Shown piece by piece: positions 10,071-23,049 of a stretch of 64,000 nt of DNA; position 1 is the stretch's first letter; every line of letters starts with the position of its first letter. Under the pieces are notes generated by a model. It was not told where the DNA came from and searched no databases. It worked only from the letters and a program-made list of their open reading frames with translations. The position numbers and the translations under genes are program-made. The DNA is from Rhyacophila brunnea (lineage: Eukaryota; Arthropoda; Insecta; Trichoptera; Rhyacophilidae). The stretch covers positions 62,001 through 126,000 of the forward strand of contig JAGYXB010000002.1 of NCBI GenBank assembly GCA_022495005.1, given 5' to 3'.

Positions 10071-10790
10071 CGCTAGGCGCGTAACCATTAGATATTATTA
10101 GCATGATAATTAAATGTGGTAATTAATTAGTAATTATCTGGTCAGCAGTGAATGTGTTAGAAATGTATATATTCTATAACGACAGTTTTACAATGGATGC
10201 CGAAACAGATATTATCTTATATACAAAACATATACAATTTTACAACAGTAAAGTTTCATGTTTCCCTGCGTTGCCACGTTGTTTATTATGTACACTGTAA
10301 ATATCAGTTAATTTATCAATATCTACCCTTTCTTATTTTCACAGAACAAATTATTATGGTGCCAGCGGTAGGTATGATATTTTAATAAGAAATGAACTTT
10401 GAATACAATATTTTATGCAATCCTGTGATTTATCGTGTCAGATAGTCCACTTATATTACATTTCTAGTTTTTGATCACATATATTTCGTTTATGAGTGTG
10501 CAAGTTTGCCGCTCAATGTAGAGCAGAAGTTAGCGCACTGCACTCCTTGATCGGTGGTTTGCTGATTCCCCACCACTGGAATATTTTCAGTTTGCTTCGA
10601 TTTGGAATGGAAATTGTATTTTTTTTTATTCCGATGATTGACAGATAGCACTTTATAATGCACTTAAATTTTCAGCGCTAAAGACGCGCTAGGCGCGTAA
10701 GCATTAGATGGCCATTAGATACTATTATCATGATAATTAAATGTGGTTATTAATTAGCAATTATCTGGTCAGCAGTTATTGTGATTAATT
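10071..10790 (+). repeat. Pair of ~95-bp direct repeats (family R4) flanking a ~510-bp segment
   Basis: The block TCAGCGCT...AGGCGCGTAA, then CATTAGAT...ATGATAATTAAATGTGG and ATTATCTGGTCAGCAGT, occurs at about 10071-10150 and 10672-10775 in the same orientation. The second copy has small internal duplications. Related single copies lie at 20275-20345 and, inverted, at 51435-51525. The segment between includes a tRNA-like stretch near 10503-10580 (B-box-like GGTTTGCTGATTCC), possibly a decayed SINE. Confidence 0.55.
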
Positions 10791-10799
10791 AATCGAAGG

Positions 10800-13120
10800 A
10801 GACCCAGATTCGTTGTCGAAAAGGACAAGATGAAAGAGGCCAAGCAGCGACCAACTCAACCACAGACTATCCTAGCGTATTAGCAAAGATTCGATTCAAA
10901 ATATATTTTTTTCAGGCTTATTTTTTGAGTTAGAGAATATATTTTTATATCTAGCCACTTTCAATAAGTTAAAATCATTTTGATACTTGTGTAAAACTAC
11001 TATATAAATGTTATTTGTCGAATGTGTAAATTAGTATCAAAATAATTAATGTTTTTAGTCGGATCCGACGGTAAATGAAATTATATACTCACTCCACCTG
11101 ACGAGTTTTCTGCCATTTACCGTAAAGTACCACTTAGTATGACACTGTATAGGGAAATAACGAAAAAACTAAAATTAATAAAACACCTACTTACCTTCTC
11201 CAAAAGAATAACTATTACATTAGGATATAATTCTTCATATTATAGTATTGGCTAATATTTCAGTTGTGTTCGGCACCATTACATATTATAGACAGAAAAG
11301 AATAGACCATCTCTACAACAGTAACGGTGGATGCAACCTTTTTGAGTAAAAGTTTCGGTAACTTTACTATGATCTATAGTAAAGATAGGAATATAGGAAA
11401 GATAAAATTTATGTTGAATTTATTCAGACAATCGACACACAAAACATGTATTGAAATTCTATAAAACTAAATATACTTTAAAAAGGTAGGTAAGGTAGGT
11501 AGGAATGATGCTTTATTTTATAATTTTCAATATAATACTCATAATGTCGTATTTTTCATTATTATTTTACTGGCAGCAATTAATATACCCCTTGTCAAAA
11601 AACATGACTATTTCCTATCATTACTATTTCCACACACTGTGAAAACCGAACTGACAAAAACATAACTATTACTGTACAGTTTATTTTAAATACTTACCTT
11701 ATTATAAAAAAAAATACTAACCAAATACATAATATAAATTTACGAAAGTCTTATTGTAAGATTCCGATGTACATTCCAATTAAATGTATAGAGCATGATA
11801 TTATTAAGTATGTAATTTAAGGATGTATATAATTTATAATAAATTTTGCACAATAACAACAATAATATTATTAATGAACGTTATATTATATTTTATGATT
11901 TAATAAGTACCTATTATAAACTCTATAGATATTTTAATTAATTGAGATTTTTTTATGTACCTACTGAAATATAATAACAATAAAATATTATGTTATTGAA
12001 AAAAAAATCCCTTTGATCGTGTGAGCCAGCGGTCAGAGTGATTATAAATTTAACTGTTATATTCGCGATATAATATTAACACTTAAAATACTAAAAACAT
12101 TTTTTTTAATGATGTCGATACATATTGTCCGATAACAGGAAATCACCGATAACAGGAAGTCGCTGTAGTCACATGTAGAAGACTCCTCACCGACGTACCT
12201 GTCATGGCGGCAACGCGTGCTAAAGACGTGCTTAGACAATGTATCGCTTCTCTTTTTAGACTCCTTTTCTTCATCGCAATAAATCAAAATTTTACTATTA
12301 ATATTATATCACTCTTGATTGCTTTAGACATATTTTCATTACAAAAAGTTTCAAATTACCTAAATTGACAGATATGTACACCACGGGAGTGGAAAATGAA
12401 AATATAAATTTGGGGGCGTTCCACATTTGAAAACGGAAATGCGACTAGCTGCACTGGAGGGAATTGTTAGTTCACAGTTTTAGCATGTGGAGAAAAAGTT
12501 TTTGTACTACAATAGAGTCACCAGTTTCAAAAGTATGTTTATAAAAATGATAAGTATACAATTTTAGCCGTACAGGAAATTACATCTCTCTGTCAATATT
12601 TATATACTCATTCAAATGTTAGTCACTCTATATTATACGAGTATATATATAAAATATTTTTTACACATAATAAATACTAAAGAGTTATGTTTAATATCAA
12701 TCAAATTATCTACCTATTTAGAAGTATTTTTTTACAGATAAATTTCTTAATGGTCTACGAGTATATTGTTGAATCTAATAGAGTTTTATTTTACTAAACA
12801 TATTAAATTATGCTGTTTCTGCACAAATAAATTGAATTCAAGTCAATAATAATTGTTAAAATATAATAGTATTTAAAATAAATGTTAAATGTTTAATATT
12901 CTAAGTATGTAACAAGAAAAATGCACAAGATTTCATATCTACATGTATGAAAAGGTTCAGTGTTGTGATGGACCCATCTGATTTTTTATAGTTTGAGCTT
13001 AAAACTACTAATTATTTGAAAGTTTAAACAGCGGCGATTTTTTTGACGCAGATGACTCAATCGATTCGTGAGAAGATTTAAAAAGTGGCATCAAAACTGT
13101 TCAACCCACTCATATAATCA
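10800..13120. other. Intergenic AT-rich stretch
   Basis: No gene or repeat recognised. The minus-strand ORF at 12057-12287 has no domain or codon signal that I can support. Confidence 0.4.
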
Positions 13121-13123
13121 ATA

Positions 13124-13496
13124 TTAATACTATCGACCGAGGGTACTTAATGGAATTTGAATTTTAATTCTGATGGATTTAAGTTTTGTACTATTCCATT
13201 TTAGTCGTTTTTTGCGACCCGAGATTCACCTTTCGGCAGCTTTAGGCGCACGCGTAGGTACTCACCAATAGTAAATACACACTGACAATGAAAACAGTTA
13301 ATTCTAACTTATATAATAAATTAATACAATACAGTAGGTAAAAAAAAATAGATTTAAAACTTAAAAAAAAGTTAAAATTAACTGTATTCGTTGTCAATGT
13401 GTATTTACCATTGGTGAGTGTGCATGTGCCTGGAGATGACGAAAGGCTAAGCCCGGGACGAAAAAATGACTCAAATGGAATAGTACAAAACCTTAA
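13124..13496. mobile_element. Long-arm foldback element with an upstream TTAATACTATCGACCGA block
   Basis: Arms of ~140 bp face each other: from GTTTTGTACTATTCCATTTT at 13183 through CACTGACAATGAAAACAGTTAA, and inverted from TTAACTGTATTCGTTGTCAAT to GGAATAGTACAAAAC near 13491. The block 13124-13180 immediately before (TTAATACTATCGACCGA ... GGAATTTGAATTT) recurs at 41896-41945, 50290-50343 (inverted) and 55342-55395, so it belongs to the same family. The copy at 55342-55500 also preserves the left arm. Confidence 0.65.
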
Positions 13497-13499
13497 TTG

Positions 13500-15450
13500 A
13501 TTAGAATATAATCAATAAATTATACCAACATGTTAATTAATGTTATTTTAATCAGCGATAAGTCAGTGCATCGGTCCTCTACGACCTACGTCATTAAATG
13601 CGCCACTGGGTTTTAATTATTTTGCTTCGCTGGCGACTCTGACAGAGCCCACTTTCAGTTTTGACATACATGACTGCATCTTAGCAATATAAGAGACCAT
13701 TGACTGCAAACTGCTCCGTACCAATTTGTGGCCACCTTATTGGCTGCATACCGACTAATAACTAAATAGTTCAAGCAATGAATGACCCCGATTTCAAAAT
13801 TCGTAAACCCAATACTAGTACTAAACTTATGCTAAATTATTAATTAAACCCATCCTATATTATTGTTTTTCAATGATAATATTATGTTCAATTACTACTT
13901 ATATATTTTTTTTACCAGAAAACCAATAATGCTGAATGAATTTTAAATAATATAAGTGGAATAATTGTCATTATATCATGATATTTGTTTAGAATTAAAT
14001 TAATATTTATTTATATTATAATTTAATTAAATTAGATTAAAGTAATTTCATATATTTTTCTAGCATTAATGATATTATATTTTTACTAGAATGTGAATAA
14101 TTTATAATTTGTGTCACAAAACGTTAGGTCCAGTAAAACAGTGTGTTACAGTGTTTTCAGCTAGTGTGGTTACCTTCGCAGTGGATATTGGCTAACACTG
14201 GTGTTTTAAGACAGATAGACGTAAGCCATTTAATTGACCTATTAGGTCCATAAAACACATGTTTAAAAAAAATGCGTGAATTTTACAGACCCGTAATTAA
14301 TTCGTTCTTGGGACCCACGACTTTATAAGCTAATTTATTACCATTCGGCCATCGCATGCGAGGACATCACATGGACACTTTATACTTATAGTACTGAACT
14401 GCTCCTAATTTTGAAATTGACAAAGCATTATAATATCACAATATAAATAAATCCCTGGCTATAAGGAAAATAGGCGAAAATTTAACGTGGCAGAAAAACT
14501 AAGCATACAAATTTGATAGAAAACATTGCAGAGTTCAGCTTTTCTTTTTATATAATATATTATATTAATAATATATGATTACTACTATATTTTCATTTAA
14601 GATATGTAATTAATTATCATTTCCTGTAATAATATCTAATATGGTAAGCGGTGTTTATCTTAGCGGCTTGGATGTATTGTCTGGCATAATTTTATCACAT
14701 TAATCATTAATCTAATATATGCAATGTTTAACGTTATTATTAAATTTGTATGAGATGTTTATATTAAATATTTGGTAAAGCTTTATAAAAAAAAACATGA
14801 AAATTTATTGTACTTGGCATGAAAATAGTATCAAATTATGTAATTATGTGAAAAAAATAGATTTCTGCACTGTTGTAATGTATTGCATGAACTTTTCAGT
14901 TAAAAGAAAAAAATAAAATTTATAAAATCAATGTAATATTGTGAAAAAATATATCAAACATTAACTAAGGTCTATACATTAAATGAATGTAATGTAGATT
15001 CTGTGGGTTAAAACCATACATATTTGGGATTGTGTAATGTATTTTATATTATAATATTGAAATACGAGTGGTTAAAAATATAAAAGTCATTTAGTAATTA
15101 TTTTATTATTATCAAATTCAGAATTTAATTGATAACTGTGCTGACAAACAATAAAAAGTAAGTATATATTTATATGATGATAGTGTTTAAAATAATTTCA
15201 TTTGTAGTTGTTAGGTATATATTATTATTTAATTTTTTAAATTATGTGATTGCATCGGATATTATTATATTTATGTTATAAATAAAACGTATTCAGTTGA
15301 CAGTAAACGGATTGTTTTTTTTAGAACCACAGTAAGTTAGTATACCACAAAATTGACGTTAGAAAAAATACTCTCTATGAAGTCTCTCACGTAAGTATAT
15401 TATATTTTTTATTTATGTTCTAATATATGTTGAAGACACTTTTTAAAACA
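13500..15450. other. Intergenic AT-rich stretch
   Basis: Nothing recognised apart from a slightly GC-richer unique patch near 13550-13760 with no supported frame. Confidence 0.35.
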
Positions 15451-15451
15451 T

Positions 15452-15723
15452 GTGAGCCTATTTTATATACAAGGCGGCTATTGACGGCTATTGATGGTAG
15501 TTTATCATATCAATGTGTTGAGGCGGTTAATTGTTACAATAATTTAACCGTAGAAACTTTAAAAAATGCTATGTTTTAACAGCAGCACTCTCTTGTCTGT
15601 GTTACCTTTTAGAGCGAGATAGGCAGTTCTTTAACTGCAACAAGTATAATACCTCAATACATAAAGATGATAAAATACCGTCGATAGCCACCGGTAGCCG
15701 AATTATGTATAGAATAGACTCAC
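15452..15723. mobile_element. MITE with ~55-bp inverted termini (GTGAGYCTATTYTATA family)
   Basis: Left end GTGAGCCTATTTTATATACA, followed by GGCGGCTATTGACGG, is matched at the right end by the complement of CCGTCGATAGCC...GTATAGAATAGACTCAC. The interior includes TTTTAACAGCAGCA and GTTACAATAA words also found in the nested palindrome at 34793-35098, whose ends (GGGTCTATTCTATAC) are similar, so the two are probably relatives. Confidence 0.65.
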
Positions 15724-16254
15724 TGAATATTATATATACAATTTAAAATATATAATATTCAACAAAGATTTATTCATAAAATGATTACTGTGATGAATAA
15801 TTTTATATTTGAATGATATTCACATTTTAGATTGAAAATTTCCATATAAATTTAACAATTTAAAGTAATGATTCCATCTGAGTGAGTTTATATGTTGCTC
15901 ATGCGTTAAGTTTCAAATTGTGATGATACAAAGCAGCTATTATAATAATATTATAGTCGGATTCAATTGTACTGGGGGCTTACAATCCAACATTTTGAAT
16001 CCATTAAAACTTTAGGACTTTACTGCTCAGTAACATTTAGTATAATAATTAATCCTTTGTACTACAACTATAATTCGTACAATTCAAACGTTTTCCATTA
16101 TCTTATTATTTTATTGTATGACTAATCATACTGTTTTTTTTTAAATTTAATTGACAACGCCGCAGAAAAGGTATGAAATTGATTAAAATTTGCTGGATTT
16201 TATGAAATCACTTTTATATTCATATTTTTGTTTACCATGTCCTAATATGACCAT

Positions 16255-16440
16255 ATGTGCCTCGACATAGTGGAAGTTTGTATTAACAGATATTTGTGTT
16301 ACTAGAAATTTATGTTAACCATTTGCTCAACCTATAAGGTTCACACTCTGAGTGAAACACAAATTGAAAAACAATATCTGTTTTTGCCAGACCCAGGATT
16401 CGAGCCTGGGATCCACGACGTCATAAGCCGACGCTTAAGT
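16255..16440 (-). mobile_element. SINE-1 copy, minus strand
   Basis: Read on the minus strand, this gives a tRNA-like head with a B-box-like GGCTCGAATCC (near 16392-16402) followed by the SINE-1 body (CAATTTGTGT..., GGTTGAGCAAATGG) and its AATACAAACTTCCACT tail. It is more diverged than the 4082 copy. Confidence 0.7.
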
Positions 16441-16449
16441 CTTATTGAA

Positions 16450-18230
16450 GTAGATATATAAGTCAGTTTCTTTAATTTAGTGTAAATTTAGATATTATGA
16501 TAAATATCAGCATGACAGCTTTTGTACCAAAGGCAACTGTGATGTACTCAATTCCGATAAGTAGAGTTTGGACTGTAGTCTGTATCAATTATTTTGAAGT
16601 GTGATCGCCAAAAGTTACGTCGATATAGCCGTGAAAATTGCCTCTGTTTTTTTTCTTCTGATAAGTGAGATTTGTAAAAACGCATCTAGGCATTGATAAA
16701 ATTAATCGCTTGGTTAATAAAATATTATATTAAATAGGTGATAGTGTTATTATGAAATGTCAAGTATCTTTTGTACGGAGAAAATTATTGATTTTAGCAG
16801 ATAAGTGTATAAAAGTACATATTAGCGAACTTGGTTGCGATATTAAATTTATGAGTCTTTTTGTTCTTTCACCTGAGTATATATAACAGCAAAAGAGAAA
16901 TCATGTGAAATATAGCAACTAATGAAAGATGTACTGAGGTTTTAATCTTATATGAAGTTTTATTTAATATTGAAAATAATAATGACAAAACGATTTATTT
17001 CAGCTCCGGTTATTGCGTTATAAAGAGTATGATTATAAAAGGTTCCATGTACTTTGGTACCTTAATAATAAAAAAAATCTGAAAAAGAATGTTGCATGAT
17101 ACTTCAAGGGGTTTTTTTGTTGCCATAGTATCTGGCGTGTAAATTTTCAAAATTTTAAGTGGGGGAGAAAATTGTCGGTATGTATATTTCGAAAAAATGT
17201 CTATATAATTATGATTATCATTATTTTTTAAGGCGTCGGTCGGTATTGGTGAAATTAACCAAATCTAGCAGATACCAGTAGTATTACTGACTTCCGTATT
17301 TATCCTACTCACTACTTAGAGCTTATTGTCACTTTAACCACAGACCCCCGTACTTTGTTGGATACATTTTCCATACCAAGACACTCTACACTTCAGTTAT
17401 AGCTATGATGACTTAAAAGAGATACGGGTGCTCATCTATAAGTAATTACAAGTGTTTATCTTGTCTTTTAGATATTGCACGTCAGAATATTAAAGAAAAC
17501 ATTGTATGCCTCAAATTAATGCACAGATTTGTGAGTGACACAGGCCTTGTGTATCATAAAATGCCAAGAGGAAAGGAACTAACCCGTTAACAAAATTGTT
17601 CAACAGCCCAGGTCACGATCATCAGTTATATAGTCCTGTCAACAAAAAGAAATAAGTAAAATTTTATTCATATAATAATTAATATAATATATATTTTTTT
17701 AAGTTCCTGGAGGCTTGGAATGAACCCACCCCCTAGTGTGTGCACCTGCACAGTATTTAAATGTATTTATAAATTCTTTAGTTCAGAATACGGTTGATAG
17801 TTTATCGATACTTTGGGAATGCAAAAAAAAGCTTCCTATTCACAAAAATGTATATATCGTTTTATTATGTAAAATATATTCTTTTCGTTTCACTAGGCTT
17901 TCCACAGGGGGTGCGGAGTAGAATACAATCGACTATATTATTGAAATACACTGATCATTGACGTATTATAAGGACGAATGGTAGTATTTCTAATTTACAA
18001 TATTTAAGAAGGTTAGCACACAATATTGAAATTTAATTTTAAATATTTTTTTTATATCTTTATTCGTATTCTTTTTTTATTTTGTTTATCTTAATCTAAA
18101 ATATACTATTATATAAAATTAAAAATTGTCTCATTTCTAAATTGTTTAGGTGGCAATTTCTGGGCAGTAATATCTGGGCGGTTTTATCAGGACTCCGACG
18201 CTAATTGTCTTTTTCTTCATTTTCATTTTT
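16450..18230. other. Intergenic AT-rich stretch
   Basis: No gene or repeat was recognised. ORFs here are short and lack domain signatures. Confidence 0.35.
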
Positions 18231-18236
18231 TGATCT

Positions 18237-18468
18237 AGCAGTATCTTCTTCCTGGCGCTACAATCCTATATCCAGGCCTGTCCAAATCCGCTTGCTTCCA
18301 GTTCAAAATACTCAAGATCTTTAAATCCAACTCGACAGTACTCCTCAATTCTGTACGGAACCGATCAAGTCTTCGTTTGCCTTCCGGCTTCTCGAATGTC
18401 AGTTTATTATTGTAATGTACGCTTCGTTCATCCTGTGTAACTAATCTAAGGCTGTCCAATTTGGTCAA
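18237..18468 (-). pseudogene. Possible LINE ORF2 C-terminal fragment
   Basis: The minus-strand frame reads GKRRLDRFRTELRSTVELDL, then ILNWKQADLDRPGYRIV. This resembles the tail that follows reverse transcriptase in many insect endonuclease-RT elements (GR...W...VE.DL...NW...A.DR..WR.IV). The upstream polymerase is absent, so this would be a 5'-truncated relic. Identification rests on motif resemblance only. Confidence 0.45.
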
Positions 18469-18479
18469 CTACGCTCTCT

Positions 18480-20080
18480 TACAAAGAGTATAGTTAGTAA
18501 AAGATTACCTTAGTATTCACTCCAACCATAATAATATTATTATAATATTATGTCATTATTATAATATTAATTATATAACATATTATTATGTCATTGGTGG
18601 ATTCAAAGATTCCACACAGTACGCTCCGCTCGAATGAGCTTAACATCTCTCAAAAGCACTGTCTTGTACCCTTAAAGGTTTAGCTTATAGAGGTGTTTAA
18701 TAAAAAGAGGGGCAAGGAATCGGCTTTCTCATGCAACTGAATGAAGCAGGCCAACAATAGCTGACAACTTACGAGAAATAGGAACGCGATAAAAAAAAAT
18801 GCAGGACATCACGGAGGATTTACTTTGGTCTTTTGACAGTCATTATAACGTACCCATATAATATAATAATGATAAGTGGAAGTTTTTTCGCAACTTGTTT
18901 ACTTGCCTGCCTCACCAGACTTTTATAATATAAGCTGCCTGCTTTACCATACTTCCATATAACCTGCCGCCCCTAGGTTTAGCTTTAGATGTTCGTTATT
19001 TTAATTATATTTAAATTTGGCAGTACCGCATCCAACTATTAAGTTTAGTTTTTATATGGATAGGTACATATTTGTTTAATAAACACAAAACTGTTCGTAT
19101 GGTTTTTTTTATTGTACCATGTCTATTTTAATATTACATGATGATATGGCTTTATTATTTGGGTAGGTTTATGTCTATTACGGACAAACACAGGATGCGA
19201 GGAGTGATTTTTTGATTAAGAGATTATTTGTATGGACTGCTTGGTTGTAAGGTTTGATATTGACTCTCTTGATATAACCATAAACGCGATTGTATATTTA
19301 TATATATTTATTGACCTCGCAGTAAGTCTACAATTTTTGAGAATGATACTTTTTTGTCCAATGCAAAATTGGCGTGGATCGGGAAACATGATTAAAATAA
19401 ATATAGCTAAATACTTTGAGAATAATCGATTTGAATAATAATGCGAAACATAAATATGCATGTAAATGCAGTCACTAAAAAGTTTGTATTAATAAATTTT
19501 GAACTTGGGAAAGATTAAAAAGGTTGCTCATTACTTGAGTACTCACTGCAACTAGAATCATCTTTTGAATCAGAAAATTGATTTTAAACATTATAATTTA
19601 CAGTTTTGATAAGGGTTGTAACAAACCAGGCCGGCTGAATAAAAGCAATAAATCAGGAAAACGCCTGACTTATGGTATACCGTCATCTAAGAAACGCAAG
19701 TTATTGATTGTAAATAAATTATACGTTTTGCGATAAATCAACAATATCGTAGACGCTAAGCTGCCTCTAATGTATGTTTCTTGTAATAATATCAAGCTTA
19801 ATGGAAAGGTGCTCTCTGAGGGAAGTAAGAAAGTTAGTTATGTACACGCTAAGATCTTAACTTTGATTTAGGATAATGTAGTCATGGACAACAGTGTCTT
19901 GTATTACGAGTCCCTGGAGTGGTTTGAATATGGTAGGGTAATGTCAATTGAGAATAATGGCATAATATAAATACTCGTAGAAAATGTCATTAAATACTGC
20001 GACAAACATAGGAATGTATCATTAAGGATTGTGATGATGACATGTATGTACATAATTCTGAAAACACACATGAGAAAATA
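18480..20080. other. Intergenic AT-rich stretch
   Basis: Contains AT palindromes near 18527-18595. The two overlapping ORFs at 19216-19461 are on opposite strands and mutually shadowing; neither is supported. Confidence 0.35.
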
Positions 20081-20084
20081 AAAT

Positions 20085-20195
20085 AGCCAATAGAAAAAAT
20101 CTTTTTTGAAAAAAGTAACACACCTGGCAGGAATCGAACCTGCGTCTCTTGGGTATCGCGCCCTTTGCGTTACCACTATGCCACGACTGCCATGC
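20085..20195 (-). mobile_element. tRNA-headed SINE of a second family (SINE-2)
   Basis: On the minus strand, GGCAGTCGTGGCATAGTGGT supplies an A box and GGTTCGATTCC a B box, with a paired T-arm (GCAGG/CCTGC). The acceptor ends do not pair, so this is not a functional tRNA. It continues into CTTTTTTCAAAAAAGATTTT and TCTATTGGCTATTTTATT. A body fragment with the same words is at 32947-32996. Confidence 0.6.
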
Positions 20196-20274
20196 TTAAT
20201 TGCAACACATTTTAACTACTGGCCTTCTTAATACCTGCCCATAAGCGCCCTCCAAATTAACTCATTTAGTGTTA

Positions 20275-20345
20275 ACACCGTGACTGGCGCGTTTGGAGTC
20301 GTTAGCCATTAGATATAATTAACGTGCTAAATGTGGTAATTAAAA
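20275..20345 (+). repeat. R4 repeat copy
   Basis: GGCGCGTTTGGAGTCGTTAG, then CCATTAGATATAATTAACG and TAAATGTGGTAATTAA, matches the blocks at 10071 and 10672 and the inverted copy at 51435-51525. Confidence 0.55.
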
Positions 20346-20349
20346 GGTT

Positions 20350-21540
20350 ACCGTGTTAAGTTACGGTAAGCAAGTATTAAAAGGCCAATAACAATGGTCC
20401 ATAGTTGCCACCCTTAAGCAGACTTAGATTGACAAGCCTTTACATTTTTAGCAAAATTGTGTGCAATTTAGTAAACTACCTATTATTAACTAACTAACTT
20501 TTTATGAACTATTTTATTATTTATTTAATTCTATGTTACAAGTAAATAAATCATAAATCTTTATAATTGACATTTACATCATCTGCTGAGAATTAAAGCC
20601 TTTTCACAGAACCTATTTTCAAACAGTGGCCGCATTAGGTACGTGGAGGTTTGTGGTATTGATTGGTTTAGAGACACGCTATGGAAATTCTGCCTGAGAG
20701 ATAAAACGCCATTACAATACGACGTATAAAAATGGGTATTACAATACAATAATAGTTATGTTCCCTGGATTTTTCATGATTTTTTTAAGTTATACTTCTT
20801 TTGTGGCGTTTGGGAAAACAGATCAGAGTGTATTTTTAGCGTGTGACGAATTGCGCGCGCCGATGTAACACATAATTTATTATTATGATTATATTCATTT
20901 CGGTCTCATCGGTACATGCGCATGCGCATAGCGTCATTTAGTTATTCATTCAATACAAACAAGTAAAGAGCACGTGTTGTAAACATAACCAATATTGTGT
21001 CATAATAAATATATATGTTTATAAACAAATTTCTGGAGACTAACATTCTACACTGTTAATTTATATTCATAAAATTTTATTTATATTGGAGTAAATATTT
21101 ATTTTTCATTGTAAAGATTATGTATCAAGATTTGAATCTATATTTATGTAAGTATTAGTTATGAGTAAAATTTTATATCAATAAATAAAAACAATTGTGA
21201 ATGTTGAGTTGGTAAATAATTCAAAAAATATATTAAAATTTGATTTTTTATTAATTCATCATGGGCACTTCTGAATCAATTATAATCGCTGTATGGCAAA
21301 GATGAGTTTTGGTCCAACACAATAATTAAATTACAATTATCATGTGCTATATGAGACACAGATGAATCGCGCACATTTTCATCAACCTAATCCACTGTAA
21401 TATTAATAGACTCAGGTAACGGCTTATTTTGTTTTGTTACGCCAAAGAAGTATAACTTCTAACGCGCGTACATAAGTACACACACCGATTTTTTTTTATA
21501 ATGAAGCGACAACATTGCCTGCTTCGTGAAAAACCTCAAC
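20350..21540. other. Intergenic AT-rich stretch
   Basis: No recognised features. Confidence 0.35.
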
Positions 21541-21613
21541 TGCCTTAAAAAGTTGTGATATTTGTATGCGTTCCTTTATTTTCTACCCTTACGCAACGCG
21601 TAACCTGCCTACC

Positions 21614-21764
21614 TCAGAGGACATCACTATACAATGATATCCAAAGGGAATTAAGCCACCACAGAGATGCCGTAGAACTCGGTGAATTTATAAAATCGAA
21701 CAAAGTTCGACGTGACAGCGAAGAAGTTGGGAAAAGGGGAACCGAGATGAGTGGAAAGAAATAG
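21614..21764 (+). CDS. Weak candidate coding segment, unrecognised
   Basis: After CCTACCTCAG (ending 21617) an open frame encodes a hydrophilic stretch, YNDIQRELSHHRDAVELGEF, then IKSNKVRRDSEEVGKRG, and a stop at 21762-21764. The surrounding ~400 bases are GC-richer than average. The pyrimidine tract before the AG is poor, opposite-strand frames are also open, and I recognise no family. It could equally be non-coding. Confidence 0.15.
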
Positions 21765-22141
21765 CTTTCTTTAATTTGTCTACGCGTGCAACTATCCACG
21801 TCGGCCAACTGTTCGAGTATGTAGTCTCCGTGTGCGGACCGTCTAATATGCAAACTTGCACGCAAATGCTTTTATTGATTAACGTGTCTCTCAACTCTCG
21901 CCGTGAAAATGTTTCCGCGTAAACAGCGCTTTTCCATACCAAGTTTACTTTTACGTCCCTCTACAACGTAGTATGTTATAATGTATGTTACGACTCTGTG
22001 AAAGTAATATTAATTTCTTATCATTACATTATCTCCCGGTGGGTTTGGTTTTCGTGCGAAAAAGATATGAAAATTTACTTTTATCCCTGGTCAGTATCGC
22101 TAATGGAGATTAGTGTAATTTCCCCTGTGATATAAAAAAGA

Positions 22142-22641
22142 ATAATTACAAGATAAAAATAACTTTTTATATACCACGTTTTTAAATTTTCTGTTGAATC
22201 ATATATACTTGACAAATATTCTATGTATTAATAATTTAGCACAAATAAGGCAAATGTCAACAGATCATTTTTTGCTATTTTGCAACAAACAAACAAATAT
22301 AGAATACTGAAATGTCATTTTGATTTCCATAGTAACGCACGTATATATTAATAATTTAGTTTCTAGGACCACCCCCTTAGTAACCAATAATAGTAAATTG
22401 GATTACGGATTTCTTCCGAAATAACTTTTCATACAAAACAGAATTAATTGAAAATGAATTCAATTCTACTTAAAGATGGCTAAAAATATTAAAAGAATGC
22501 ATTGGCACCATGTTCTGATATATTCTAAAAGTTTAAAATGTCTAGCTATTCGGGAATAAGGTTGAAAATCGATTGCAATATTTGTACTGGATAAACAACC
22601 ACCGGACAAACAAGAATACGAGCTAAGAAAAACGTGTTAAA
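22142..22641 (+). mobile_element. MITE-A copy 1
   Basis: Family of ~420-500 bp seen seven times in the window. Left part: AATTACAAGATAAAAATAAC then TTTTTAAATTTTCTGTTGAA; middle: ACTGAAATGTCATTTTGATT, CCATAGTAACGCACGTATAT, CTTTTCATACAAAACAGAAT; right part: ACAACCACCGGACAAACAAG and TACGAGCTAAGAAAAACGT. The near-terminal ACAACGTTTTT and AAAAACGTTGT are inverted. No ORF. This copy has extra sequence around 22205-22300. Confidence 0.8.
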
Positions 22642-22696
22642 AATTCTTTGTTTATTATTCAAAAAAATTCGGTAATATTATTCTTCTTATTCTTTC

Positions 22697-23045
22697 ACGC
22701 TGTTACGCCCCAGCATTGAGGCATAGGGAAAGCACAAGTTCACGCTACTTCCCTACTTTCTTTGGTCCATTGCCAACTCTCGCGTTTCCCGCCATGCCAG
22801 AACTGCAGTACGTAGATCGCTTTTGTAGCACCACTCCTGGGTGAAAGAAGTGCGACTACGGTGACAAACCCCTCTGCCACCAAGGTATGAAGTGTCGCAA
22901 TGTTTGATTCTATCCGGAACACATGTCACAGCCACGTGAAATGTCTTTTCGCAATTACCTCAATCACTGAGGGCTGCTGTGGCTCCGTATGAACTCGAAA
23001 ATTTGTAATGCGGTCGTATTAATGTACTCCTAAGATTCAGTGGAA
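22697..23045. repeat. Dispersed repeat R2, copy 1
   Basis: Matches 29993-30303 over ~300 bp: GTAGCACCACT, CGGAA(C/T)ACATGTC, CACGTGA and ATGAACTCGA blocks in the same order. Moderately GC-rich. Short minus-strand frames share GATKA(I/L)YVL-like peptides, so it may derive from a retroelement tail, but no domain is identifiable. Confidence 0.6.
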
Positions 23046-23049
23046 ACAT

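Noticed and set aside
20121..20194. Possible functional tRNA on the minus strand
   Set aside because: A and B boxes and a T-arm are present but the acceptor ends do not pair, and the sequence continues into a repeated SINE body.
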